Assembly: GCA_023230175.1 (NCBI GenBank)
Contig: JALNXV010000071.1
Coordinates: forward strand, 1 to 12,356
DNA: 12,356 nucleotides
Direction: 5' to 3'
Source of the DNA: Candidatus Cloacimonadota bacterium
GTDB lineage: Bacteria; Cloacimonadota; Cloacimonadia; Cloacimonadales; WRIO01
Shown here piece after piece: positions 1 through 7,213 of the stretch. A program made the position numbers and the translations under genes. Position 1 is the first letter of the stretch, and the number at the start of each line of letters is the position of its first letter. Under the pieces are notes generated by a model. It saw only the letters and a program-made list of their open reading frames with translations, was not told where the DNA came from and did no database searches.

Positions 1-10
1 ATTGATGTAT

Positions 11-40
11 GGGGGGCAGATTAAACTGCCCACCCTTTTA
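11..40 (+). terminator. Rho-independent terminator of an upstream gene
   Basis: GGGCAG at 14-19 pairs with CTGCCC at 26-31 around a six-base loop. The stem can be lengthened by pairing GGG 11-13 with CCC 33-35 across a bulged A. A short T run (36-39) follows. This is the normal shape of an intrinsic terminator read on the + strand. The gene it would end lies left of the window. The T run is short, so termination may be incomplete. Confidence 0.6.
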
Positions 41-59
41 TTGAAGAATAGGAGATAAA

Positions 60-2303
60 ATGAAAAAATTAATAATAATAATAATGTTAATAATTCATAC
101 AGTTTGCATTAACTCACAAAATATCAATAATATATCTAATATACAATATGATGATGTATTTTTTTATTTTCACACATTTACCGGTCCAATAAATGTATAT
201 GAAAATAGAATGATAATAGCGAATCAATATAGTATCATTGATTGTGAGATTTTAGAAAGTGGAGACTTAGAGACTTTGAAAGTTTATGAAACAAAAATAA
301 GTACATTGGAAAAAAGTTTTATCGATGATGATAGATATTACTTTTTTTATAAATTTAATTCTTCTTTATGGTTAAAGGTTTTTGATCTTACTTCTTGTCC
401 GATGATTGAAATCTTTGATATGGAATTACCAATTTCTTTAAGTTCATTATCTAATCCATTTGTTACAGAGTCATTTTTAATTTTGCCTGATAGTCCGACA
501 CAAAGAGCTTTTATTTATGATAAAAATACATTAGAATATCAAGGATTTATTAACAATTTATATGGATTATCAACTTATACAGATTCTTTATTAATCAAAG
601 CGTATTATTCATTTGAGGATAATGACATTACTCATACGATAATAAAATTTTTTGATCTTAATGAAATTTTTAACTTCTCTGATAATAATTACATTCAAGA
701 ATTTATGATTGATAATATTGGGGGTGTTACAAATTTAAAAGTGCATAATCATATATTGTATGTTATGTTTTTTAATAATGTAGTGTTATATGATATATCC
801 AATATAGAGAATATTTATGAGATTATTAGGATTTCCATACCTTCTAATATAGATAATCCTGAAGATCCAAATATTTTTTATTTTACTGATGCATTTCTTG
901 TTGAAGATTATCTAATTACTTACGATAATTTATATGGTTGTAATGTGTATAATGTTGCTGATTCTTCAAATGTATTTCTAGAGTATATTTTAACAAACGG
1001 TAATTCTCATTTTAATAATTTACAGATTATTTACCCGTATCTTTATGTTTGTTCCTCAAAGGGATTAATGGCTTTTGATATCTTAAATGATTTTGAGTTA
1101 GTGCAAAATTATTTTATTAACAAAAATGATTTAAGTATTTATATCAGCAAAAGTAACTATTATGTATCTGTTTATGATGAAGTAAATAATAGTTACAATT
1201 TTTATTCAGTTTTGAATAGAATAGAAATGTTTGATTTATGTTTAGACGTTTTTGTTGATCAGTCTAGTTTTTGCATTGCGGAAAATAAGTTATTTTTTCT
1301 TTATAAATATAACGATTCTTTTTATTTAAATATTTATAATATCTATGATCATTCATTAAATCTATTAAATAGTTATAGTCTGGATATTGATAACTTCATT
1401 GATATTCGATATTATAATAATTATATATATATAAATCAAAGAAATAATTTGTCTTATTATAGTAAAGTATATGCTTTTGTTGATGAAGAATTATCGTTAT
1501 TTTGTATAATACCAGGTAAAATAGAATCAGAATCAGGAATATCTGAAATAAATAATATTGTCTTCAATAACAACAATAGATATGTTTTTAGAGATATTAA
1601 TATGCCTGATAGTGTTTTATTTATATCAAATACAGTAAATGCTAGCTCTAATAATCAGTTTACACATCTTACAAATAATGTTATAGCTGGTATATCCCCA
1701 TATGATATATATAATTCAATTTATAATCTTAGATTATTTACATATGATTGTTCAACACAATTATTTTCTCAATTCTTGTCACAATATTTTAATGTAATTA
1801 ATATTTTTAATAATGTTATTACTGAGAATAATAATTCACAAAATAGTAATTTATTTTATTCAGTTTTAAATGATAATATTGTTCAAATAGGTGCAAAGGA
1901 ACAAGAAGGTCAGGTAGCAAGAACTTATTTTTTCCCAGAACACAATAAGTTTATTGAAATGAAATATTCAGGTTATCATATTTATAATTTTGATTACACA
2001 GTTTCATCGTCAGATCAAGTAGTGGAATATGAGAGAGATACTTATGTTTATCCTAATCCTGTCAATGGGGGCGATGTGAATTTTAAAACAAGTATTGCAG
2101 ATAAAGACACAGAGATTAGCATTTATAATATCAAAGGGCAATTAGTCAAAACATCAAAGGCATTTCAAACTAAAGACAATGAAAGTATCTTCACTTGGGA
2201 TAAAAGAAATAATCAAAATCAAAGTGTTGCCTCCGGAGTGTATTTTTATAAGATAAAGACTGATGATAAGGTCAAGACAGGTAAATTTTTGATTATGAAA
2301 TAA
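60..2303 (+). CDS. Secreted surface protein with type IX secretion C-terminal sorting domain
   Basis: This 747-residue protein is probably exported by Sec and then carried across the outer membrane by the type IX (Por) system. Residues 1-19 form a signal peptide (MKK, then an Ile/Leu-rich core). Residues about 660-747 are a type A sorting domain: YPNPVN near the start, then EISIYNIKGQLVKT, a W in the middle, SGVYFYKI, and a final KFLIMK. The body is rich in Asn, Ile, Tyr, Phe and Asp. It shows a repeated pattern of strand, short turn, strand and D/N-I at roughly 226-258, 278-310 and 321-352 (for example LYVMFFNNVVLYDISNIENI), resembling diverged LVIVD-type beta-propeller blades. No catalytic motif is visible, so the ligand or role is unknown. 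AGGAG at 50-54, five bases before the ATG, supports the start. The gene is flanked by a terminator-like hairpin and a repeat cluster and looks monocistronic. The sorting domain is a strong call; the propeller fold is inference. Confidence 0.85.
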   Translation: MKKLIIIIMLIIHTVCINSQNINNISNIQYDDVFFYFHTFTGPINVYENRMIIANQYSIIDCEILESGDLETLKVYETKISTLEKSFIDDDRYYFFYKFNSSLWLKVFDLTSCPMIEIFDMELPISLSSLSNPFVTESFLILPDSPTQRAFIYDKNTLEYQGFINNLYGLSTYTDSLLIKAYYSFEDNDITHTIIKFFDLNEIFNFSDNNYIQEFMIDNIGGVTNLKVHNHILYVMFFNNVVLYDISNIENIYEIIRISIPSNIDNPEDPNIFYFTDAFLVEDYLITYDNLYGCNVYNVADSSNVFLEYILTNGNSHFNNLQIIYPYLYVCSSKGLMAFDILNDFELVQNYFINKNDLSIYISKSNYYVSVYDEVNNSYNFYSVLNRIEMFDLCLDVFVDQSSFCIAENKLFFLYKYNDSFYLNIYNIYDHSLNLLNSYSLDIDNFIDIRYYNNYIYINQRNNLSYYSKVYAFVDEELSLFCIIPGKIESESGISEINNIVFNNNNRYVFRDINMPDSVLFISNTVNASSNNQFTHLTNNVIAGISPYDIYNSIYNLRLFTYDCSTQLFSQFLSQYFNVINIFNNVITENNNSQNSNLFYSVLNDNIVQIGAKEQEGQVARTYFFPEHNKFIEMKYSGYHIYNFDYTVSSSDQVVEYERDTYVYPNPVNGGDVNFKTSIADKDTEISIYNIKGQLVKTSKAFQTKDNESIFTWDKRNNQNQSVASGVYFYKIKTDDKVKTGKFLIMK

Positions 2304-2360
2304 TTTAAACTCTTAGCCTCGGATTTTAATCCGTGGAATAAATAGCTGTCTTCCAATATC

Positions 2361-2396
2361 TTTCCCTATTAGCGACTTAAGTCGCTAATAGGGAAA
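2361..2396. repeat. 36-bp perfect palindrome
   Basis: Each 18-base half (TTTCCCTATTAGCGACTT at 2361-2378) is the exact reverse complement of the other (2379-2396), with no spacer. As DNA it could extrude a cruciform. As RNA it would need to open a few bases for a loop but would still give a stem of about 16 bp. No T run follows, so it is not a standard terminator, although it could protect the 3' end of the upstream mRNA. Confidence 0.8.
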
Positions 2397-2419
2397 TTAG
2401 TATATTGTTCCTTTTAAAT

Positions 2420-2439
2420 CCCCATTTTAAAAAATGGGG
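2420..2439. repeat. Short hairpin within the repeat element
   Basis: CCCCATTTT (2420-2428) and AAAATGGGG (2431-2439) are exact reverse complements separated by AA. The sequence continues directly into GGCTAA, the right inverted end of the surrounding element, so it is read as the right-hand REP-like arm. Confidence 0.65.
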
Positions 2440-2492
2440 CTAAGAATTTTATTAATTGTCGGGACAAGCTATTTCGGTTCCATTTCGATGTT

Positions 2493-2518
2493 CTCAAGTC
2501 CTGCTATGTGGACTTGAG
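2493..2518. repeat. 9-bp inverted repeat hairpin
   Basis: CTCAAGTCC at 2493-2501 and GGACTTGAG at 2510-2518 pair perfectly around an eight-base loop. A third copy of the GGACTTGA arm lies at 2541-2548, which ties the hairpin to the repeat cluster that follows. Confidence 0.6.
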
Positions 2519-2552
2519 TCTCTAATTGCGAAGCAAGAAGGGACTTGAAGAC

Positions 2553-2623
2553 AAAGAGTTCTATAAGCTTCCGGCTTGTAACAAAAAGAGTTCTATAAGT
2601 TCCCGGCTTGTAGCAAAAAGAGT
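2553..2623. repeat. 32-bp tandem direct repeat, about 2.2 copies
   Basis: The unit begins AAAGAGTTCTATAAG and ends CCGGCTTGTAACAA (2553-2584). It is repeated at 2585-2616 with three substitutions, and a third copy begins at 2617 (AAAGAGT) before diverging. The copies abut with no spacer, so this is a minisatellite-like array and not a CRISPR array. Confidence 0.75.
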
Positions 2624-2919
2624 GCAAGCAAGGATGCTCGCACAACATTTCGCCGGACTCGACTCACACTCGCTTCGCTTCGTTGTAAATCAAGTCCGGC
2701 TGTATTACTGTATTAAGTAAATACAATTAAAATATTTTTTGGTAATAATGACATAATTTGTTTAATAGTTTTAAGCATTAATATCAAATAAAAATAATTT
2801 ATTAAGTAAATTTAGTTTACGTATGTGTATATTTTAATGTTTGTATTATCGTCTATGAAGCTAAAGTTTAACTTTTCAATGGTTTATGATTTTGCAATTT
2901 GGGCAATTATTTCAAGTAA

Positions 2920-2968
2920 GGTACAGGAGACCTACAGGAAGGAATGCTTCCTGTAGGTCACCTGTACC
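2920..2968. repeat. Isolated 49-nt imperfect hairpin
   Basis: GGTACAGG at 2920-2927 pairs with CCTGTACC at 2961-2968. After one A-A mismatch, a 13-base arm at 2929-2941 pairs perfectly with 2947-2959 around the loop GAATG. That gives 21 base pairs in all. The left arm itself holds TACAGGA twice (2922-2928 and 2933-2939). It stands alone in AT-rich DNA about 290 bp upstream of the phosphoesterase gene. No T run follows it on either strand. It could be an extragenic palindromic repeat, a mobile-element remnant or a structured RNA leader; the sequence does not decide between these. Confidence 0.65.
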
Positions 2969-3192
2969 AAAGTTGTAGAATCCTTGTGTTTATGGTGTTA
3001 TTTTCTGATTTGATAAAGTTTTATGTATTGTAAATAAATTTCAATTAATCGCAATTTGTGTAATAACTATTAATTTATAAACATAAAGATTTAAAATTAA
3101 AAATATATGATAATAGAAACGACAGTTTTATATTTTTATATGATAGTTGTGTTAGTAAGTAAAAAACAAAAAAATCTTGACTAATAATAATG

Positions 3193-3219
3193 TTGATAAT
3201 TGATTGCAGAGATTAGAAT
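3193..3219 (+). promoter_or_regulatory. Possible promoter of the phosphoesterase-bat operon
   Basis: TTGATA at 3193-3198 and TAGAAT at 3214-3219 resemble -35 and -10 boxes with a 15-bp spacer, which is shorter than ideal. They lie about 36 bp before the ATG at 3255. A TTGACT also occurs at 3177-3182 without a well-spaced -10. In DNA this AT-rich such matches arise by chance, so this is only a candidate. Confidence 0.25.
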
Positions 3220-3254
3220 ATTTATTTTTGAATAGATTATAAGGAGATTAATAT

Positions 3255-3773
3255 ATGAATAAGATAATAATATTATCAGATACTCATCAAAATAAAGATT
3301 TGTTGCAGAGAGTTTTAGAACAAAATCAAGACAGTAAGTATTTGATTCATCTTGGAGATGAACCTGATGATTTAGAATATTTTCCGGAGCTAATCTCTGA
3401 AATGTATATATATAGTGTTTTTGGGATTTATCATCAAGCATGGAGGCAAGAAAATTCAGTTTTAGATTTTTTTATCCAAATAAATGATAATTATGCACTT
3501 AATTTTCATATAGCTCACGTTAAGGAACATCATACAATAGTTGATTCAAAAGAAAAAGGAATAAATTTGTATTGTTTTGGACATACACATCATAGGTATT
3601 TCGAGCAAGTTTATGATAGTACATATTTTTTAAACCCCGGTCATTTGAAGAAATTTTTTGATAGGGGAGAGAAAGCCGGATATGCAATTATTGAGCATAA
3701 TGAAGTATTAAATCAGATAGAGTTATTTTTTAAAGATTATCAATCAAATATTATAGAAAGGTATATTTTATAA
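3255..3773 (+). CDS. YfcE/MJ0936-type metallophosphoesterase
   Basis: This 172-residue protein of the calcineurin-like phosphoesterase superfamily (Metallophos_2 type) is probably a cytosolic phosphodiesterase with a two-metal site. The motifs appear in the usual order: SDTHQN with D9 and H11, HLGDEPDD with D35, AH at H88, FGHTH with H110 and H112, and NPG at 127-129. The length is normal for the YfcE family. The odd point is the third motif, normally GN-H/C-D, which reads G57-I-Y-H60, so the conserved metal-bridging Asn is missing. That may mark a divergent subfamily or altered activity. AGGAG at 3242-3246 supports the start. The next gene begins at the base after its stop codon, so it is probably the first gene of the bat transcription unit. 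The natural substrate cannot be read from the sequence. Confidence 0.8.
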   Translation: MNKIIILSDTHQNKDLLQRVLEQNQDSKYLIHLGDEPDDLEYFPELISEMYIYSVFGIYHQAWRQENSVLDFFIQINDNYALNFHIAHVKEHHTIVDSKEKGINLYCFGHTHHRYFEQVYDSTYFLNPGHLKKFFDRGEKAGYAIIEHNEVLNQIELFFKDYQSNIIERYIL

Positions 3774-4277
3774 ATGGATTCTGTATATTTAGTTATTTCG
3801 CAAAATGGGCGAATATTAAAATTTTTCGTGATATTTTTATTGATATTGATTTTATATTGGTTTTATAAAGTAAGGAAAAGAGCATATAAAACAAATATTT
3901 CTGACGGTGATATACCTGCTCATTTATGGTTTTATTCTCAATTAGTAGATATTGAGATTGGAGCAAGTAGAGCTTCATCGAGTAACCTTAAAAAGAAATT
4001 TATAAAATTTTTATATCGAAAGTATAAATTTACAAGTTACGAAGTTAGGAAATCAACTATTTTTGAAGTTGTTAGGTTGAAAGAAGCTAATAATGAAGTT
4101 TTAGGATTGTACGGTGAGATATGGAACAATATAGAAGATTTGAAACACAGTAACAAGAAGGAAGTTATTTCATATATAAAAACAATAAAAAAGTTTTTTA
4201 ATAAAGAGGATGTATCAGGATGGCTGAATCAAAGAAAGCAAATGAAACAGAATCAAAGACAATGTAATGATTGTTAA
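3774..4277 (+). CDS. Hypothetical single-pass membrane protein in bat operon
   Basis: I do not recognise this 167-residue protein. Residues about 17-36 form one hydrophobic segment (FFVIFLLILILYWFYKV) followed by basic residues (RKRAYK), which predicts the N-terminus outside and the rest in the cytosol. The remaining 130 residues are charged, Lys-rich and likely helical, with a Trp/Tyr-rich stretch near 52-60 and a Gln-rich tail ending in CNDC. No catalytic motif is visible. The ATG directly follows the TAA of the phosphoesterase gene with no good ribosome binding site of its own, so its translation is probably coupled. Only 11 bases separate it from moxR. Its position suggests a membrane partner of the MoxR/Bat machinery, but this rests on context alone. 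Confidence 0.65.
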   Translation: MDSVYLVISQNGRILKFFVIFLLILILYWFYKVRKRAYKTNISDGDIPAHLWFYSQLVDIEIGASRASSSNLKKKFIKFLYRKYKFTSYEVRKSTIFEVVRLKEANNEVLGLYGEIWNNIEDLKHSNKKEVISYIKTIKKFFNKEDVSGWLNQRKQMKQNQRQCNDC

Positions 4278-4288
4278 CGGAGGAATAA

Positions 4289-5278
4289 ATGTCAATAATG
4301 GATGAAATTCACAGAAAGGTTATCGACCAAAGTCAAGCTTTAGATAACGTAGTTTCCGAATTATCAAAATGTATAGTAGGTCAAGAATATATGATAGAGC
4401 GAATGTTAATTGCTTTATTATGTAACGGACATATTTTATTAGAAGGTGTACCCGGTTTAGCAAAAACCTTGGCAGTAAGTTCATTATCAGAGACTTTAGA
4501 TGCAAGTTTTAAACGTCTTCAATTTACGCCTGATTTATTACCCGCAGATTTGATAGGAACACTTATTTATAATCAAAAGAGTAGTGAGTTTGAGCCGCGT
4601 TTAGGTCCAATATTTGCTAATTTAATCTTAGCTGATGAAGTTAATAGAGCTCCTGCAAAGGTACAATCAGCTTTACTTGAAGCAATGCAAGAAAAACAAG
4701 TTACAATTGGTAATAACACTTATCAATTGCCAAAACCATTTATAGTAATGGCAACTCAAAACCCTATCGAGCAAGAAGGAACTTATGCTTTACCGGAAGC
4801 ACAGGTTGATCGTTTTATGCTTAAGTTATTGATTACTTATCCTAAAAGAGATGAAGAGAGAGCTATTTTAGATCGGATGGTAAATGATGAACCTATCAAG
4901 TTATCTAAAATATTAACACCTGAACAGATTTCTGAGATGCGTGCTACAGTTAAAGATATATTTATGGAAGATAAGATAAAAGACTATATTTTAGATTTAG
5001 TTTTTGCTACTCGTGAACCCGGTAAGTTTAAAAATTTACATTTAATTAAACCGCTTATTGAATGTGGAGCCTCTCCTCGTGCGACATTATATTTAGCGAG
5101 AGCTGCAAAAGCCCACGCTTTTTTACAGCATAGAGCTTATGTTATTCCTGATGACATAAAGGCAATAGGAAAGGATGTTTTAAGACATAGAATCATATTG
5201 ACGTACGAAGCAGAAGCAGAACAAAAAACTACTGATGATATAATTAATATAATTTTTGATGAAATTGAGGTACCATAA
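4289..5278 (+). CDS. moxR: MoxR-family AAA+ ATPase
   Basis: This 329-residue cytosolic AAA+ ATPase belongs to the MoxR family, whose members act as chaperones or activators for proteins with von Willebrand A domains. Visible motifs are Walker A GVPGLAKT (53-60), Walker B LILADE (112-117), sensor 1 TQN (157-159), an arginine-finger region with R175 in ALPEAQVDRF, and sensor 2 GASPRA with R264. The family signatures FTPDLLPADLIGT and NRAPAKVQSALLEAM are intact, so the enzyme looks active. GGAGG at 4279-4283, five bases before the ATG, supports the start. A second in-frame ATG three codons on is less well spaced. It is followed after 6 bp by the DUF58 gene, the standard moxR-DUF58-bat order. Confidence 0.95.
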   Translation: MSIMDEIHRKVIDQSQALDNVVSELSKCIVGQEYMIERMLIALLCNGHILLEGVPGLAKTLAVSSLSETLDASFKRLQFTPDLLPADLIGTLIYNQKSSEFEPRLGPIFANLILADEVNRAPAKVQSALLEAMQEKQVTIGNNTYQLPKPFIVMATQNPIEQEGTYALPEAQVDRFMLKLLITYPKRDEERAILDRMVNDEPIKLSKILTPEQISEMRATVKDIFMEDKIKDYILDLVFATREPGKFKNLHLIKPLIECGASPRATLYLARAAKAHAFLQHRAYVIPDDIKAIGKDVLRHRIILTYEAEAEQKTTDDIINIIFDEIEVP

Positions 5279-5284
5279 AGAAAT

Positions 5285-6166
5285 ATGGAAACTTCTGAAA
5301 TATTAAAAAAAATCAGAAAGATAGAAATAACAACTAAAAAGCTGGTTAATGAAGTGTTTTCCGGTGAATATCATTCTATGTTCAAAGGACATGGCTTAGA
5401 ATTTGCTGAAGTTAGAGAATACCAATCCGGTGATAGTTTTAAAGAAATTGATTGGAATGTTACTGCAAGATATGGTCATCCATATATAAAAAAGTTTAAT
5501 GAAACAAGAGAGTTAAACGTCATTTTTTTGGTTGATGGCAGTTCTTCAACAGTTTTTGGAACTCAAAATATGCTTAAAAATGAGTTGATTACAGAGATTA
5601 CGGCTCTTTTATCTTTTTCAGCTTTGTCAAATAATGATAAAGTAGGGTTATTACTTTTCGCTGATGATATTGAACAGTATTCTCCGCCGAGAAAAGGTAA
5701 GAAATATGCTCTAAAGATTCTCAGAGATATATTGTATTACCGTTCTCAAAATAAATCTACTAATTTAGAAAATGCTCTCAAATATCTGTGGTCTATCTGT
5801 AAGAAAAAGTCTATAATTTTTATTATATCTGACTTTATTACAGAGAATTATGAGCATAGCTTAGAGGTTCTTTCAAAAAAACACGATGTAATTGCAATTA
5901 AAGTTAATGACCCTGCAGAATTAAAGTTGCCTAATGCCGGAATCATACATTTACAATGTCCGGAAACAGGTCAGATATTAGTAGTTAATACAATGAAAAA
6001 GTCAATTCGAGAAAAGTATGATAATTTAATAGCAGATAGAGAAGCTAAGATTACAGAAAGATTTAAAAAAATGAATGTAGATTTGTTAAATATCTATACT
6101 AATAAACCTTATGTTTATGATTTAATAAAATTCTTTAAACTTAGAGTTCAAAGGAAAAAACGATAA
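5285..6166 (+). CDS. DUF58 domain protein of the MoxR/Bat locus
   Basis: This 293-residue protein has the DUF58 core at about 37-77 (GLEFAEVREYQSGDSFKEIDW, then TARYGHPYIKKF), followed by a von Willebrand A-like domain. The latter carries an apparently complete first MIDAS motif, D84-x-S86-x-S88, and IISDF at 180-184. There is no signal peptide or membrane segment, so it is cytosolic. DUF58 proteins are regularly encoded between moxR and batA and are thought to be partners or substrates of the ATPase. The ATG lies 6 bp after the moxR stop with no strong ribosome binding site (GAGG at 5267-5270 is 14 bases away), which suggests coupled translation. The family assignment is firm; the molecular role is not established. 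Confidence 0.92.
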   Translation: METSEILKKIRKIEITTKKLVNEVFSGEYHSMFKGHGLEFAEVREYQSGDSFKEIDWNVTARYGHPYIKKFNETRELNVIFLVDGSSSTVFGTQNMLKNELITEITALLSFSALSNNDKVGLLLFADDIEQYSPPRKGKKYALKILRDILYYRSQNKSTNLENALKYLWSICKKKSIIFIISDFITENYEHSLEVLSKKHDVIAIKVNDPAELKLPNAGIIHLQCPETGQILVVNTMKKSIREKYDNLIADREAKITERFKKMNVDLLNIYTNKPYVYDLIKFFKLRVQRKKR

Positions 6167-7213
6167 ATGCAATATGATAATTTAAAAGATTTATTGGCAA
6201 ATAAGATTTATTACCTTGTAATTATTATTATATTATTTCTAATTGTGAATAATACTTTGTTAGCAAAGGATTTAACTGTAGAAAATTTGCCTGATAGCTT
6301 GTATATAGGGCAAATTATAGATTTAGAGTTTAATCTTGAAGAGTACAAACCTGAAAATATATTTTTTCAGGCAAATGAAGAAAATCAACAAATTGAAATC
6401 TATGATGTTACTCCCGTAAAAGGTAAACCATGGCATTATTTATTGAGAATTGCACCTTTTGATACCGGATTAGTTCAGGTAAATAAGATCCCATTGTTTA
6501 TTCAAAGTATTCAAGAATCTAAAGCTGTTTATGATACATTAATGATAAATCCTTTCAGCTTTTATGTTCAATCAGCTTTAAGTTTAACAGATACTACAAT
6601 CGTAGATATATTTGCACCATCAAATTACAAATTAAAGTTTTTTGATTATCTGTTTCCGATAATATTAATTATTATAATTGTAATAACGATTTATTTGCTT
6701 AGAAAATTTATCAAGAAGTTTAAAAACAAAGAAAAGATAAATCCAATTTTTGTTGATAATAGACCTGCTTGGTTGAAGGCAATCGAATTAATTGAAAAAC
6801 TTAAGGTAAAGAATTATATCAATTCAAAGAATTTTTTAGAATTTTATTTTGAGTTATCTTATATATTAAGATTTTTTATTGAGAATCAGTTTAGGATAAA
6901 AGCCTTAGAGATGACTACTCCTGAATTAAAAAGATATTTTCAGGGGAATCTTAATAATATATTGAAAGCTAACGATAATGAAGTAGATACACTATCCAAT
7001 AACTCATTATTGCTTGAAAATAATTATAATGAAATTTTGAAGATATTAAGTTCTATGGATAGAGTAAAATTTGCTAAGCATTCTATTGATGAGAAAGAGG
7101 CAATTGATAGTTTAAATTGGGTAGAATCTTATGTGAATTTATTTAAGGATGAGTTGATAGATAAAGAAAGAAAAAAAACTAATACAAAATTTTCAGAAGA
7201 TAGGTCAGAATAA
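6167..7213 (+). CDS. BatD/DUF4381-like two-pass membrane protein
   Basis: This 348-residue protein occupies the slot between DUF58 and batA, where a BatD-like or DUF4381-type protein is often found. Residues about 14-33 are a signal anchor or signal peptide. Residues about 35-155 form an extracytoplasmic region starting ENLPDSLYIGQIIDLEF, whose beta-rich look recalls the N-terminal domain of BatD. A strong membrane segment spans about 161-180. The remaining 165 residues are a cytosolic helical domain with the pattern ELSYILRFFIENQF and FAKHSIDEKEA, reminiscent of the C-terminal part of DUF4381 proteins. The ATG directly follows the DUF58 stop, and the last base is shared with the batA ATG (TAATG). 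The assignment rests on topology, position and short motifs, so the family name is tentative. Confidence 0.7.
   Translation: MQYDNLKDLLANKIYYLVIIIILFLIVNNTLLAKDLTVENLPDSLYIGQIIDLEFNLEEYKPENIFFQANEENQQIEIYDVTPVKGKPWHYLLRIAPFDTGLVQVNKIPLFIQSIQESKAVYDTLMINPFSFYVQSALSLTDTTIVDIFAPSNYKLKFFDYLFPIILIIIIVITIYLLRKFIKKFKNKEKINPIFVDNRPAWLKAIELIEKLKVKNYINSKNFLEFYFELSYILRFFIENQFRIKALEMTTPELKRYFQGNLNNILKANDNEVDTLSNNSLLLENNYNEILKILSSMDRVKFAKHSIDEKEAIDSLNWVESYVNLFKDELIDKERKKTNTKFSEDRSE

Larger units (their letters stand above)
2307..2449. repeat. MITE/REPIN-like element with inverted ends
   Basis: The ends are a 12-bp inverted pair, AAACTCTTAGCC at 2307-2318 and GGCTAAGAATTT at 2438-2449, with 11 of 12 positions matching. 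Inside are three symmetrical modules. The first is an arm pair, CGGAT 2320-2324 with ATCCG 2329-2333, which extends through a T-T mismatch to CC/GG. The second is a perfect 36-bp palindrome at 2361-2396. The third is CCCCATTTT 2420-2428 with AAAATGGGG 2431-2439. The element starts three bases after the stop codon of the surface-protein gene and has no coding capacity. This layout is typical of non-autonomous elements or paired REP sequences mobilised in trans. I see no clear target-site duplication, so its mobility is inference. Confidence 0.55.
2461..2700. repeat. GC-richer repeat cluster with hairpins
   Basis: This patch differs from its AT-rich surroundings; the last 60 bases (2641-2700) are about half G+C. 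It begins with a hairpin, CTCAAGTCC 2493-2501 pairing with GGACTTGAG 2510-2518. It goes on to a 32-bp tandem repeat and ends with the inverted pair GCCGGACT 2652-2659 and AGTCCGGC 2693-2700. The latter pair encloses a CGCTTCGCTTCG run of the kind seen in REP-type extragenic repeats. No protein is plausible here. It may be one composite mobile repeat or several stacked ones. Confidence 0.5.
2304..3254. other. Gene-free intergenic region of about 950 bp, repeat-rich
   Basis: I find no gene in this stretch. The left half (2307-2700) is a cluster of inverted and tandem repeats described separately. The right half (about 2701-3240) is very AT-rich and holds a single GC-richer hairpin (2920-2968) and a possible promoter just before the phosphoesterase gene. 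A 64-codon open frame at 2526-2720 is built from the tandem repeat and hairpin arms and has no ribosome binding site, so it is not called. Confidence 0.75.

Noticed and set aside
2553..2623. Possible CRISPR array from 32-bp repeats
   Set aside because: The copies abut directly with no unique spacers, there are only about two, and no cas gene is present.
2526..2720. 64-codon open frame on the + strand
   Set aside because: It is made of the 32-bp tandem repeat and hairpin arms, has no ribosome binding site and its composition does not match the surrounding genes.
2711..2811. Direct repeat TATTAAGTAAAT at 2711 and 2800
   Set aside because: A 12-base AT-rich match is expected by chance at this composition and no element boundary coincides with it.
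3181..3441. 86-codon open frame on the - strand
   Set aside because: It overlaps the start of the phosphoesterase gene, which has full motifs and a good ribosome binding site.
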